Shown here: positions 12,580-24,374 of the stretch, in pieces
Position numbering within the stretch: the first letter of the stretch is position 1
Layout of the letters: the number at the start of each line of letters is the position of its first letter
Origin: Ascidia mentula
Lineage: Eukaryota; Chordata; Ascidiacea; Phlebobranchia; Ascidiidae
Reading direction: 5' to 3'
Assembly (NCBI GenBank): GCA_947561715.1
Contig: OX387200.1
Location: forward strand, 8,248,501-8,312,500
Length of the DNA stretch: 64,000 nucleotides
The notes under the pieces: generated by a model
Told to the model about the DNA's origin: nothing
What the model saw: only the letters and a program-made list of their open reading frames with translations
Databases searched by the model: none
Program-made: the position numbers and the translations under genes

Positions 12580-13317
12580 TAATTTAACAAATTGCCGAAT
12601 ATTATTAGGAAATTGGGCTGTACACGTCATCAAATTAGCTATTTTTGTCAAAGGCACATCCTACGTAACTGAAAAGTGCAGAATCAACAATGGGTTATTT
12701 TGGAGCTACCGTCAGCAGGCGCAGGTGGTACATTTCCTACAAGGTCGCGCAGTTGTGTAGAGGTGAGACGAAGGGCATCACGTGTGATGTTTCTTATATT
12801 TTCAGAGGTATTTCTTTTCCGACTAGCACTTATGCTTTTTTCCAGAAGAATTTGAAATAATTTCCAGACCCGGTTTGGTGGCGTTTCACGACAAAATGTT
12901 TCAGAATAATATAGAGCAAATGCATTTCAATTTGCAACTTATAAAAAAAAGAATAAAATACACCTGTCGGGTGTACCACATTTAAGGACAGTGATGGCAA
13001 TACACACGCCACAACAGGAATGAGCAAAGTTAATTACGTGGATTTTGCGCTAGATGTACGCTTGCAAAGACATTAGCAGAGCCATAAAATCTTTCTTTAG
13101 TTGTAAAGCATCGCTGTGTAGACGTTGACTGCTACAGCCACGTCGTGGGAAAGAGTTCAGATGTTATAATCAACTTGAACGAACTTACTTCTGCACCTGA
13201 ACGAACAAAACATGGTGGGAACGGCTGCAAATGCTGTTAGCTAAAATGTATATATTATGGATGCGCCCCAGTACCAAACCATGCTCATTTGTGACAATCA
13301 CGAAAAAGCAATTGACG
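12580..13317. other. Spacer and promoter region of protease copy 4
   Basis: No gene is supported. The last 110 nt hold the copy 4 promoter: GTGGGAACGG (about 13216-13225) and a TATA-like run at about 13249. A diverged inverted version of 13261-13320 recurs at about 16500-16560 in front of the broken copy 5. Confidence 0.5.
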
Positions 13318-14849
13318 ATGTTCGTAGCATTCGCACTTCTTCTTTTGGCGGCAGGTAAGAAATAACTGTACGGATTTGCTTTAAGTATAACATTAAACTA
13401 TTTATCACACGTTACATGATAAAATGCAGCTTGCTAAGGTAAATCTATTGTGGGGCTTTGATTAATCTGTTTCCTTAAGCAATAGTTTGGTGTAATTTTG
13501 AAAACGCTATTGACATTTTATATAATTTTAGGCGCCAGGCCCGAGGATCGTGTCATTGGTGGCTCTGCAGTGGACGACCTCAGCACAGCACCGTGGCAGG
13601 CATCTCTTCAGCGTTTTGGAAGCCACTTTTGTGGCGCTTCAGTCATCGATAGTATCCACGTCATGTCCGCATGCCACTGCCAATACGACAAGTAAATTTT
13701 GTTTTTAAGATGTGATTCAGTAGGAATACATAAAATTGGTTCTCTTTTGCTTCCAGTTATGTACAGGTTATCACTGGAACCATTTACTGGGCACAAGGAG
13801 GACAGGAACGTTCAGCGACCGAATTCAAATGCCACCCCAACTACAGCAGCCGTACCATCAACTACGATTATGCTATTGTCACTGTGGATTCGGCAATGGA
13901 CCTCAGCAATGGTGTACGTAGAAATGGATTTCCTACGTTGAAACATTATCACTGTGACTCTGTGATATTATGTGCATCTTAGTTGTCACTCATGTCACAA
14001 CTTCGTCACTAACGTTGGATGTAAACGCAACAAGTGTGGCAATTGCATCATGAGATGGCGTTTTCGAGTCCAAACCAGTACATTATCTTCTTTTGCTATT
14101 TTCACACCTACTCAAGTTTGTTGAGCAGATTAAATATTGGCCAATGTTTTTCGGGGCTAAACATGAAAAAAACCTGAAACGTCAAGTGTTGCCATAACGA
14201 TTTGGGGAAGCTTCAGTAAAGCTAATTTAGTGGATAAAACATATGATAAGTGTAAAAACAGACCTATTTGCTATCATAAATCTATTTTGTAAGCTATTTT
14301 GAAGTTTTTTCATTTAATACTTAATATATCGTTGTACCTGCAGGTGAATGCCATTGAGGTGGCTACATTAGAATATACAGGCGGAACCCCGGCCCAGATT
14401 ACTGGATGGGGATTGACTGACGGCAGCTCCAACTCACTTCCCAATCAACTCCAAGTAGCAATGCTTGCAATTGTCAGTCCTGAAAGTTGCAAACTTTCCT
14501 GGCCTGGTAGCATCACTAATCAAATGGTGTGCGCTGTAATTGCGAACGAAGCTGGTGGATGCAACGTAAGCACAAGCCCAATATTCGTATCACTAATAAA
14601 TTTGTTTTTATTAAGTGTAAACAATTTACGGTGTTTTGATTCATGCTCCAACTTTTCCGTTTTATCTAACTGTTCCAACTTTTGTGAAAGGGAGATTCTG
14701 GTGGCCCATTGGCTGTGAATGACAACGGAACCTGGAAGTTGGTCGGTAACGTCTCGTGGGGATTGAACGGTTGCGCCACTACCAGACCGACTGTGTTCTC
14801 CAAGAACTCCGCCGTCTACGGCTGGATCCAGACCAATTCCAACATCTAA
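13318..14849 (+). CDS. Chymotrypsin-like digestive serine protease, copy 4 (five exons)
   Basis: Exons 13318-13354, 13532-13691, 13757-13913, 14344-14565 and 14691-14849 join to 244 aa with the same intron phases as the other copies. Signal peptide, ARPEDR|VIGG activation site, His in SACHC, Asp in NYDYA and Ser in GDSGGP are present, again with Gly in the primary specificity position. Exon 5 and 3' UTR differ from copy 3 at only a few bases while introns 1-3 are unrelated, which suggests gene conversion. AATAAA at 14879-14884. Role as for the neighbouring copies. Confidence 0.92.
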
Positions 14850-14889
14850 AGTGCTAAAAGAAGCATAGTGATGTAACCAATAAATCAAA

Positions 14890-15925
14890 TCAAAATCAAT
14901 CATGCGTACTACGTAGATGACCAATTCACAGAAAATATGGCACGAGATGGGATAAAACCACAAAGGTTCTTCATGGAGAATTGCCGTTTGTTGTAGAATC
15001 GCAGCCAGTCGTACTGTGAGGTTATGAGTTACGACAGGCCACTTAAAGCCTGACCGCACTGCCCAAAGTAGCTCTTGTGAAATGTTCCGTTGCAAACGCC
15101 GTTTTTCAGCTTTCAATCGAACTTATTTGGCAAAATATCTGACATACGGCCAGTTTGCAAGATACATGGCTGTTTAAAATACTGGAAAAATATTGCATCA
15201 ATTCTATCGCCTCGCAAAAATACGTGAAAAGTTGAGCCTAATTACGCATCGTAACAAATTATTGGAAAACTCCAAATAAGATATTTTTATTCAAACAGAT
15301 TTTTAGTGTTATTCACAGAATTATTTAATTACTTAACAGTAATTTGATTTACAGATACCAAAAACTCATAGGTTACGTTGTTGACAGTAAGTGTAGTTGA
15401 ATACTGTGAAACAATTGAAAGAAAAACAGCATACGCAATAATGCAACATTCAGTTACTTTCGGTGAATTCTGGTTTGTCCATTGGTTACGCGTAACTTTT
15501 ATCGGCCACAAGTTGCTCCAGTTTTTGGATTTGGGTCTCATGCGTGTGTAGTTGTCCAAAAGCTTAACATAGATATTCACCAGTTTTCCACATGAAGATA
15601 GATCAGTTTACAGTTTAGTTTTATTTATCAAATTCTCACGCTGGGTTACACCTACACAACAGAAGTGCTTAGCTACGGTGCTAGGAGACGTTCTGGGCAA
15701 ACAACCGTCTTTTCTCAAAGTCAATGAGTTTTTTAAAATTATATCAATTACCATTCACGAAGATTTTTGGATCACATAAACTTTATTTATTTGCAAAATA
15801 TGTTTTGCGCATTAATTACATAAGATACTGGGAATATTTTTTTCTGTCCCAATTCTTTTTTCACATTCTGTTTGCACATATTCATATTTCAAAGGGTATA
15901 GGCAAATTATTTTCCCAAAAGACTT
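14890..15925. other. Spacer with no supported gene
   Basis: Open frames here are short or antisense to protease exon 5. Nothing recognisable was seen. Confidence 0.45.
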
Positions 15926-15929
15926 ACTC

Positions 15930-16505
15930 CACAACGACAATAGCATAACCGTAGTCGATAGTAAAGGTGTTGTAGTCGTAATTATATGTGAACGCGGTGA
16001 ATGACGTTGCCTGCCCTTTTTTGTTGGGTGCCAGTTACAACTTTTACTCCATTGATAGCAAAGAGAACAAACTCCATCTATTCCTACTGAAACACGTGAC
16101 TGCTCGACAATAAAATGTACTTATTGGCAGTGACAGACAGACATGCACGTGGTTTTCATCGAACCCCCACAGAAGTGGCTTCCAAAACGCTGAAGAGATG
16201 CCTGCCACGGTGCTCTGCTAAGGTCTTCCACAGCAGTTCCACCAATAACACGGACGCCTGGCCTGGCGCCTGAAATTATAGCGTTTTGTTAATTACACCA
16301 ACTATTTTTTCAACAACCATATTAATCAAAACATTCCATTGGCTTTGTTGCAGTCCCAACTGTATATTTTTACCTTACCATGTTGGTCGGAAGATGTTGA
16401 ACTTATCCAAGTTATTTTAGAAGTGCTATAAATATTTTAAACCAGTCATGCGCAACGAGAATGGAGTGCAGACAATGCTGCAGACCAGGGGGAGCAAACA
16501 AACAT
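15930..16505 (-). pseudogene. Inverted, truncated protease pseudogene (copy 5)
   Basis: On the minus strand three pieces align with the protease genes in order. A start-codon region (16503-16505) is preceded by promoter DNA like that of copy 4. An exon 2 equivalent (about 16270 down to 16158) encodes GARPGVRVIGG and [10 protein letters not shown] but breaks off before the catalytic His. An exon 3 equivalent (about 16058-15930) still shows IDYGYAIV around the Asp. Exon 3 carries a small deletion that shifts the frame, the exon 1 signal peptide is degraded, and exons 4-5 with the catalytic Ser are absent. It is therefore a dead paralogue, closest to copy 4 in its promoter. Confidence 0.8.
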
Positions 16506-16569
16506 CGTAAGTTGCTTTTTCGTAATCGTGACAAACGAAGCATGGTTTGGGGTTGGGGCGTTTCTATAT

Positions 16570-17260
16570 TGTGATTATTTTAGCCCAAAGCATATGTACT
16601 ATCCGTTTCCACTATGTTTCGTTGTTTCAAGCGCTGAAGTAAGCATCATAACAATTCAACTCTTTTCCACTACGTGGCCTTTTTTCCTACTTTAAGGTTA
16701 CATGGCAAATTCTCATTGTGCAACAAACCATAAGCGCTAACCGGATAACCTTTGTTTCACCTCTGTACATATAACGGCGCGACCTTTATTCTGCGAGAAA
16801 TGTAGCACCTGCGCCAGGGAGGCGTTGCCCCTAAATATAACCCAATGTTGGTTTTGTGCTTGCATTTGCGATTGTTTTACGTCGGCTGACAGCTTATCGC
16901 ATGTCAGCTGGGTTATACGTCATCATTCCCCATCTGTTGTTTTTCTCACAACGTATAGCTGCCATGTTGGGAAAGCGTGCTCAGATCACAAGCAACGCTG
17001 TACGTGAAATAGGACTAAAAATGCAAAAGGGTTTCAACTTCATTTTGCATTTGTACATCGAATCTATGCGGATATTATGCGCAGTTTCTGGTACGAAACA
17101 TAAGTAAGTTTGTAATTCGATGCAGCGAATTGAATAAATGCAAACCCAAAGCGCACGTAAAGCAAAACCGAAATTATGCTAAAACCTGCTTGTAATTGTT
17201 AATTTTGTTTATTCTTCCAAGAAACCTGAAAAATGAAGCAAAAAAAAACAGATAAACAAA
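16570..17260. other. Spacer with no supported gene
   Basis: Only short open frames without domain content occur. On the minus strand an AATAAA (complement of 17267-17272) at its edge may be the poly(A) signal of the dehydrogenase gene. Confidence 0.4.
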
Positions 17261-17560
17261 CAGTTTTTATTTGGTAAAACATCACAATTTTCAATCAGAA
17301 CGGGAAGGGTGAAATGGAGTTTATACGTCGTCTATATTAAGAATGGCCAAACTTTTTCTTGCCTCGCGTCTTGTTTATCTTCTTCCAGTCTTTAATTTCA
17401 AAGAAACTCACTTCTAGCCATTAAATGAGAAAATTTTTTGTCATAAGGGAATGGTCGTTATAAAGTCGTTAAACAAAAGAATGATACAATATAAGCTATA
17501 ATATGATTATGTATTGGTGCAATTTCCTAATAATATACAGGACAATTCCTAATAAAAATT

Positions 17561-20500
17561 TTAGCCGCGTTTGTGCCAGTCGGACTGGACCAGCGAACGA
17601 ATGATGTCAAGAGACCGATGGTTCCAAACTGGGTGGTTTTCTTTACTCAAACTTTCAGCAAGTTGCTCGGCGGCCTGAACTGAAGTAATTCCTTGTCGGC
17701 GCGAGCTTTCCAAGATATGCTGGACTATTTGGTAAACCTGGGCATAAATAAGGTTGGATTAACTCAAACTTTTCCACACACGGGTCGGAAATTGTAAAAA
17801 ATCTACAGGGTGGTTAATGTTCCATGGAAGTTCGAAGTGGACAAACAGTGTCTGTTGATGTTTTAGTTCATGAACTAACCTGTTTATAATAAATAGAGTT
17901 TATATAGACTGCTGCTACCGTAAATGAGCAGTGTTCGGATAAGGGATACTATCGGACTGTTTGCCCACTGTCTAGACGAAAATGACCTATATTGGTCGTC
18001 CAAAGAAAAACAAAACAGCATAAAATGATATTGATCTCATAAGAATCGAATTCGTCATTTTAGGATTTTAAACGTTTGAATAATTTACATTACGTTGTAA
18101 AAGTAACTGTTTTTCTTCCTAAAATGTTCGTCACTATTTTTACAATGCGCTGGGATTATAACCACATTACACTCTTACGGAGTTCTTCCAATCATTCCCA
18201 AGGTGTTGCTCAATGTAAGGATCGTTTTTGACGTAGCCGTAAGCTTCATTTGCGCAGTTCACTATCCCCATCCTGTTCGCAGCAAAGTCAACAACGTATG
18301 TGATGCCCTTGCGGTCCAAAGCTTCGTTGTCCTCCGGCTTGGCAAGTTGGTTGTTGGCTGCACCACACACAATTGCTGCTTGAATTTTGTCAATTGTGTT
18401 TTCGTTCAAGATCTAAAGAAAGCAATTTGAAGATGCAAAACGTAAAATGTGCTTTTGAAATAGAGGGTAGGGCATTTAATCAAGTTAAAATTAAGATAAA
18501 ATTGAGCAAAAATATATCATTTTAGTTAATATAGAAAATAAAAGTCAAAGCTAAAATGCTGTTATTCATTAGTAAACGTTTCGAACACTAACTGCGTTCA
18601 TCATCAGTACTACAATGAGCGTCGGGCTTTTCTTGCATGCACTCATTGTAGTACTGATGATGAACGCAGTTAGTGTTCGAAACGTTTACTAATGAATAAC
18701 AGCATTTTAGCTTTGGCTTTCATTTTCAAAGTTATAAACTCCAATTATTTTGCACCTTAGTTAATATAAATACACCAAAGCCATTATGTGACTCGAAAAA
18801 AACACACACAAAAAATCAACATTTTACTTAATAATGTGCAAATGCATGTCCACTATATGGTGCTAGAGATATTATGGCATAAAGTTGACTAAGGGTATTC
18901 CCCAATATGTCGAGAACGTTTCCATCGTTTATATGCCAGAGAGAATAAATGACAATTAAAAATAAATTTGGCCTAAAAACTAACATAAACTTAGATTTTA
19001 ATAAGCAATGTGGAGCCAATAATATGAATTGTGTATAAGCTGCATACAGATGGCCACTGTTTCGACCTAAAAGGTCTCATCAGTGCAGCTGGTGGTGACT
19101 ATTTTAATGATTTTAAAAATTAATAAATCTTTTCCAATATGCCAAGAAAATAGGAATTGCGTGTTTTTAATAATTAGTTCTTAAGACAGGATTTCAAAAA
19201 GCTTTATCTGCACTTACGCCACCAAGTGCACAAGGCGATAGTATGTCGCACGGTTCAAACAAAATGCTCGAGTCTTCACGGTCAGCTTTCACGATGATAA
19301 CTTGGTTCTGCAAAACGTCTTCATAATGAGAAAATGAACACTACACTAATTAACATTTGTTTGTACGTTTTTGCTGTATTTTTTTGCTGCTTTCTGATAT
19401 TGTTCCTCGTCACATTCGCTGGCGACGATCTTTCCCGCTTTTTTATCGATCAGTTCGTCAATAATGAATGTGGCCACGTTACCGGCACCCTGGAAGAAAT
19501 GAATCAAATTTTGTTTATTGCATTTTTTCAACGTATGAAAAGTCTACAATGTATTTATAAGCGTGTATTTTATAAAACTTCGTTTATAAAATAACCATGG
19601 TTTACTTGTAGCTTATTTGACTGACTTGTTAGTGGAGCAAACCTACATGCAGAACTTGGCAGAAAGTTTGACTATTTCAGTGGTAAGATGTTTGTTTACC
19701 TGGATGACAACCTTCTTTCCTTCTAAATTCCCCATATTTCGAAACTCCAACGCCGCCTCCATGGCTTTGACGACTCCACGACCAGTCGGCCCGCTTGGAT
19801 TCCCAGATCCACCTAACAACCATGAAAAGTTAAAACCAGGAAATTGAAACAAAATGCTTTATATCGCAATAAGGACTCTCTGACACTGCATGAGTTGAGA
19901 ACACTTTGTAACAACACAACGGACTTGACCATATACGAAAAAAACAGCAGAATAACCCAAGTTTGGTGAGATGCAAGTTACGAATCTAGTTTTGTCGTGA
20001 ACCCAGTCAAGGTCTCGGGGAGTCAAACCAACGTCCTCAGCTCCAACTGAAATCAAAACGTATAAATTGGACCGGATTAACCACTTTTGGTCGGGGTTAC
20101 ATACATAACACAAAGAAAGATTATTTACCGCAATGACAAGTTTACTCGGCACATTATAGTGTGGAACGCAGTCCCATTACCCTCATGTTGTGTTATATGA
20201 ATTGTAAATTTTGCTGCTCTTACTGTAACAACCATCGATAGACGTCAGGAATTCGCCATAATCGTGAAATATATTCTTTCTTGCGTCCGGATCTTTATGG
20301 TTGGGCGGCGCGTGGATTAAACCTTTACCTCCTCCGCTCCAGAGACCGGCAAGAGCCGATTTGTGACCCATGCCCTGCAAAGACTGCTGTTAATCAAACG
20401 TAACAAATTTTTAGTGTACAAATTGAAATGTTGTGTTTGCATCAGGCTGCATATCTTGATCAATAAACTACTATTTGCCCAATTTTACTTGGGTTATTGG

Positions 20501-21704
20501 AAACGGCCTTACTGTGCTAAGTCTCAAACCATCCGTAAGAAAATCTTTCATGCTTGCGTAATTCCACATACGAATACCTCCACACTGCAGAAATATATAA
20601 CATCATTAGATCGGTCAATAATGAACGATAATACGATAAATAATAATGTGAAACAGTAAAAGGGGGTCATATTTAGCTTGCTTGTTCAAATTAAACTGTT
20701 TCATCCGAATACGGACAGCTTTTACACCATCTTAAATCGGCATGCGCTTACAAAGAAACCATTTTGAGAAGGCACAGCTAAAATGTTCAGAATTGCATAA
20801 AAACAATTGCTTTTTTGTCCGTATCTAAAATATACAGAACATAATTATCATGCGAACGAGCACAAGAGCTGGCATACGGCTTGTCCCCTGTTGGTCCTCC
20901 ACACAAAGGCGCCCATCAACGCATTAGAGCGCTTTCCGATTTCCATAAAAACGCATTCGTGTCCGCGATAGTTGACTTTATCACGTTGAAAATGAGAACA
21001 GATGTCGGCCAACCTCGCATCCGATGATATTGGACCTTTTTTATTTTCGTCATACACGATGAAGGCCCGGCGGTTGCCTGTAAGATCGTCGTGAATGTTT
21101 TAATACAAGGAAATATTTGTCATATTAGTAATCATGCCAAAGCGTGCATGACTGAGTAGTAAATTGTCCTTCATTTCTGTTCGTATTTTGATTTTGTATT
21201 ATTATCACAGCAAAAACGTTCACACCTGTTTCAAGAAGCTTTTCTCGAAATTCCTCCGGAGAGCTGTTTATTAGGCTGCCACCTTCATGTGTTTGCAATA
21301 TTCTGTGTTACATTGACACTGTTAACGACTAAGTACAGAAAATAAGGCATAGAGGATTGTGAAGTCGGTTCATAGGATAAAATACATCGTATAAGTTTCT
21401 GTGCTGTTAAATTGTAAAGAATTAACCTGGTTTGCTTGTCGCCAAAGTTTGATAAACTGACTGACGAAGTGGAGAAGTTCCTCTGGAAACAAAAATTTGG
21501 TATTTTAAAACCGATACCCACCACCGTTATTTTGTGTTTTCCTTGATTGTCTATGACACAGTATGGAATATACAAGATACTTGCCCATAAAGAAAAATCC
21601 ACCAGGCAACTTTTTCCAGTAAAACTGCCGCACAAGGCTTTTGCCGGGCCTCTCGTGGGCGCGTTAAAGATCCGCGACACGCCTCCAACAAGAAGCCTCG
21701 TCAT
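17561..21704 (-). CDS. Mitochondrial Glu/Leu/Phe/Val (leucine-type) dehydrogenase, 12 exons
   Basis: NAD-dependent oxidative deaminase of branched-chain or related amino acids by family. Exons (5' to 3'): 21704-21603, 21482-21427, 21302-21226, 21077-20878, 20584-20513, 20374-20224, 20046-19957, 19812-19700, 19489-19367, 19307-19218, 18412-18179, 17737-17561. All phases agree and give 494 aa. The N-terminus MTRLLVGGVSRIF is Arg-rich, lacks acidic residues and looks like a mitochondrial presequence. The catalytic Lys sits in GGGKG, the catalytic Asp region in GAEDVG, then GSGNPSGPTGRGV and a Rossmann GAGNVA motif, ending with PCALGG. It is about 60-130 aa longer than bacterial leucine dehydrogenases, mostly at the N-terminus. 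The exact amino-acid substrate cannot be read from sequence. One donor (after 19957) and the exon 1 donor are weak. Confidence 0.88.
18541..18720. repeat. Long foldback hairpin in a dehydrogenase intron
   Basis: Two 79-nt arms (18541-18619 and 18642-18720) are reverse complements with one mismatch and flank a 22-nt loop. It lies in the intron between 18413 and 19217. Near-identity of the arms suggests a young foldback MITE or a structured RNA. No coding content. Confidence 0.85.
19010..19099 (-). mobile_element. MITE copy B
   Basis: Begins with the GTGGAGCCAATAATATGAAT terminus and then runs into the family core in reverse orientation (GACCTAAAAGGTCTCATCAG). Truncated relative to copy A. Located in the same dehydrogenase intron as the hairpin. 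Confidence 0.6.
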
Positions 21705-23640
21705 TGGTCAATTTTATCAGCACGCGATCAGGGAAAGAAAAGTTGTTAAACTGCTGCGTTCTTGAAGAATACTTTACTGGTATTGCTCAAACAGATTTGT
21801 TTGATTTTAAAGCAGTTATATGTATGAGATAACTTAAACTGAAAAAGTGACTGAAAAACATGTGTTCTTCATAAGTTCTTCATCAATACCAAGTGAAAAA
21901 AATATACCTACTTGCCTAGCATGTAAAACTTACGTATGTCCGAATGACCTCGACCAAACCTTCATAAATACCTAATTGAAAGAAATATTTGACACTTTTC
22001 TTGCCATTAAAGTAGTTTTGTTGCCGTTTGTCCAACTGCACTAGAAACCTCCTGCAAAACCTTTGCGAAAAACGCGCCGAGCCCTAAACAGAATATATTA
22101 CCTACGCCTTCGGGCTACATAGGCAGAGGTCGTCATCTACATAATTTGTACTTAGCAAAAACATCAGCACAAAAAAAATAACAAATGCAAAATCGGTCAC
22201 GGAAGGCAAAGTGCGGGCGACCTGGCCTACCACAATAGAACAACTGTATTGACCACATAGCCTTGGTCACCGCTAGCGCTGTTCGAGCCACTTGACTGGT
22301 TAACCGCTGCTCTGCTGAACACTTGTAATGAATTGTTGGTGTTAGCGAACGTGCGTAATTGCTTCCGCGAAAAAGACATTTTTTGTCACGGATATTAACG
22401 TCAAAAATTTCACGTCGGGTTAAAATTGCAACTTTACTAGAGGTTTCGCTTTATGTCCCCTGCAACCTTTGACTTTTAGTAAATCGAACATTTGTGAACA
22501 ACTAAAAGTACCACGTTTACACCGACACCCCTGTTATGCAATACATATAGTAATTGTTATGAATGCCTTTTAACTGAATGCTATATCTAAAGACGTAGGC
22601 CTACATTCATACGTAAGCCACAGCCATTAGACCGAACACAATTCTATTCGAAGTCAATGTTTTGGAACGAGTAATACGACGGCAAAAATGACGATGCTGG
22701 TCGCTTACATTCTTCAATGTATCATAATTCAGAAGGGAAACTATTGACCTGGTAAGAGTAAAAACATGTGTAAAACTTTTAGAAACAAAATATCAGTGCC
22801 AATTTTACGAAAAAATAATTGTCTTGATGCCCCGATAGGCCGCAATTCATGACCAAACAAAATTTATCTAAATCCCAAAACACTGAAACAAATATACATA
22901 AGTGTTTTTTTTTAAACAAATGTCCGACGACATAACAAATACATGTTGGCCATGACATAACATTTTTTAAAAAAGTATTTTTTTAACCAATGCAAATGCG
23001 ATGCTTGGCTGACCACGTGTAGTAAACAGCACGAAAACTTGTGACGATAACAAAACGTTTTCTGTTCAAAACGTTGAAAAGGGCATTTGTTTGGTTTGGA
23101 GGTAAACAATCAGATTTCGTTTCACACATGCGTTGGTTATCAAGAAATTGGACTAGTATTAAAGCGTATTATCGGACATTATGTTATGTCAGTATCTGCG
23201 TGCCTCATGTTTTATTTTGTTATCAAGGCGGTTTTTTAAAAAATACGAATGTGCCAATTTCTAAGAAACGTGCTTATTATGGTCTTCCTTGCTTAGTTTT
23301 CATCATCTAAACATGCTTTTTTTTCATTAAATATGGATATTAAGTGATATTGCATTCTTGGACAGACCAGTCGGCCATTCTAGAGAAAGTTGCACTGTCA
23401 TTCCGTAAAAAAGGTCATAATTTAGTTCACAGCAAATTTGGAGGAATTATTGTTCCAAATAATCTTCGCCATGCAATAGCCTTTGAAATAAATCCATTCT
23501 TTTGGCATCAAAATTCAGTTGTAGTTATTTTTTGGTCCCGGTCAGTAACCCTGACTACAGCTGTGGATTTTTAGATATGCTTGTTTTAAATTTTGTTTTT
23601 GATATCTAAGGTTACCAGATAAATTACTACTGGTTGTAAT
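21705..23640. other. Divergent intergenic region (dehydrogenase / ELOF1)
   Basis: The dehydrogenase is transcribed leftward and ELOF1 rightward, so both promoters should be here. No TATA box at a convincing distance, no recognised gene. Short open frames show no domain. Confidence 0.45.
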
Positions 23641-23673
23641 CAGCTTGTGAAAAACCAACAGAAGCAAGCAATC

Positions 23674-23928
23674 ATGGGAAGAAGAAGGTCCAAGCGTAAA
23701 GCACCCCCAAAGAAGAAAATGACAGAACCACTTGAGACTCTTTTTGCTTGTCCATTCTGCAATCATGAAAAGTCTTGTGAAGTTAAAATGGACCGGGATC
23801 GCAATACTGGCATGGTGTCATGTACAGTTTGCATGGAGGAATACCAAACAACAATAAACTATCTTTCAGAACCTATTGACGTATACAGTGATTGGATTGA
23901 TGCTTGTGAAACAGCAAATCAGGATTGA
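23674..23928 (+). CDS. ELOF1: Transcription elongation factor 1 homologue ELOF1
   Basis: Small zinc-binding protein that rides on RNA polymerase II during elongation and helps transcription-coupled repair. A single exon of 84 aa starts [15 protein letters not shown], a basic tail conserved from yeast Elf1 to humans. Four zinc ligands are visible as CPFC (about residues 26-29) and CTVC (about 47-50), with the typical [13 protein letters not shown] helix near the C-terminus. The family is 80-85 aa long, so it is full length. The Met at 23674 is chosen over open frame upstream because it matches the family start. The next gene begins 446 nt downstream on the same strand. Confidence 0.96.
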   Translation: MGRRRSKRKAPPKKKMTEPLETLFACPFCNHEKSCEVKMDRDRNTGMVSCTVCMEEYQTTINYLSEPIDVYSDWIDACETANQD

Positions 23929-24374
23929 TCGGAGCAGAAATTTTGTCTGCTTTTCAGATATTGTATTAAAAGTGTTGACCTTGAGAGAGTAGACGTGATG
24001 CTTGTTTATTGTATGATTTCAATTTGCTGGTAGGAGTTTCAAACTTCAATGATCTTTATTGTTATTATGTGGTGAGCTGATTAACAGTAAAATGTGATTT
24101 GACATTTCGGTTTAAATTTACTTGTGGTTTCATTGATTGTTTGTTTTGCTAATTCATCGGTATGTTTTTTGATATATTGCAAATGAGGTTAGAAAACATA
24201 ACACCATGGTATTGGTTTGTGGTGAAATTGTGGTGTTTTACTATTTAATGATTGTTCAATGCGAAATGCTGTACTTTGGTCCCGCTGATACTGACTGCCC
24301 TGTTATGTTGTTTTTTTTCTAACAGGAGTTAACAACATTTTTCACAAAAACGTTATTGCATATATTGCAGCACC

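Noticed and set aside
14520-15116. 198-codon minus-strand open frame
   Set aside because: It is the antisense shadow of protease copy 4 exons and their 3' flank.
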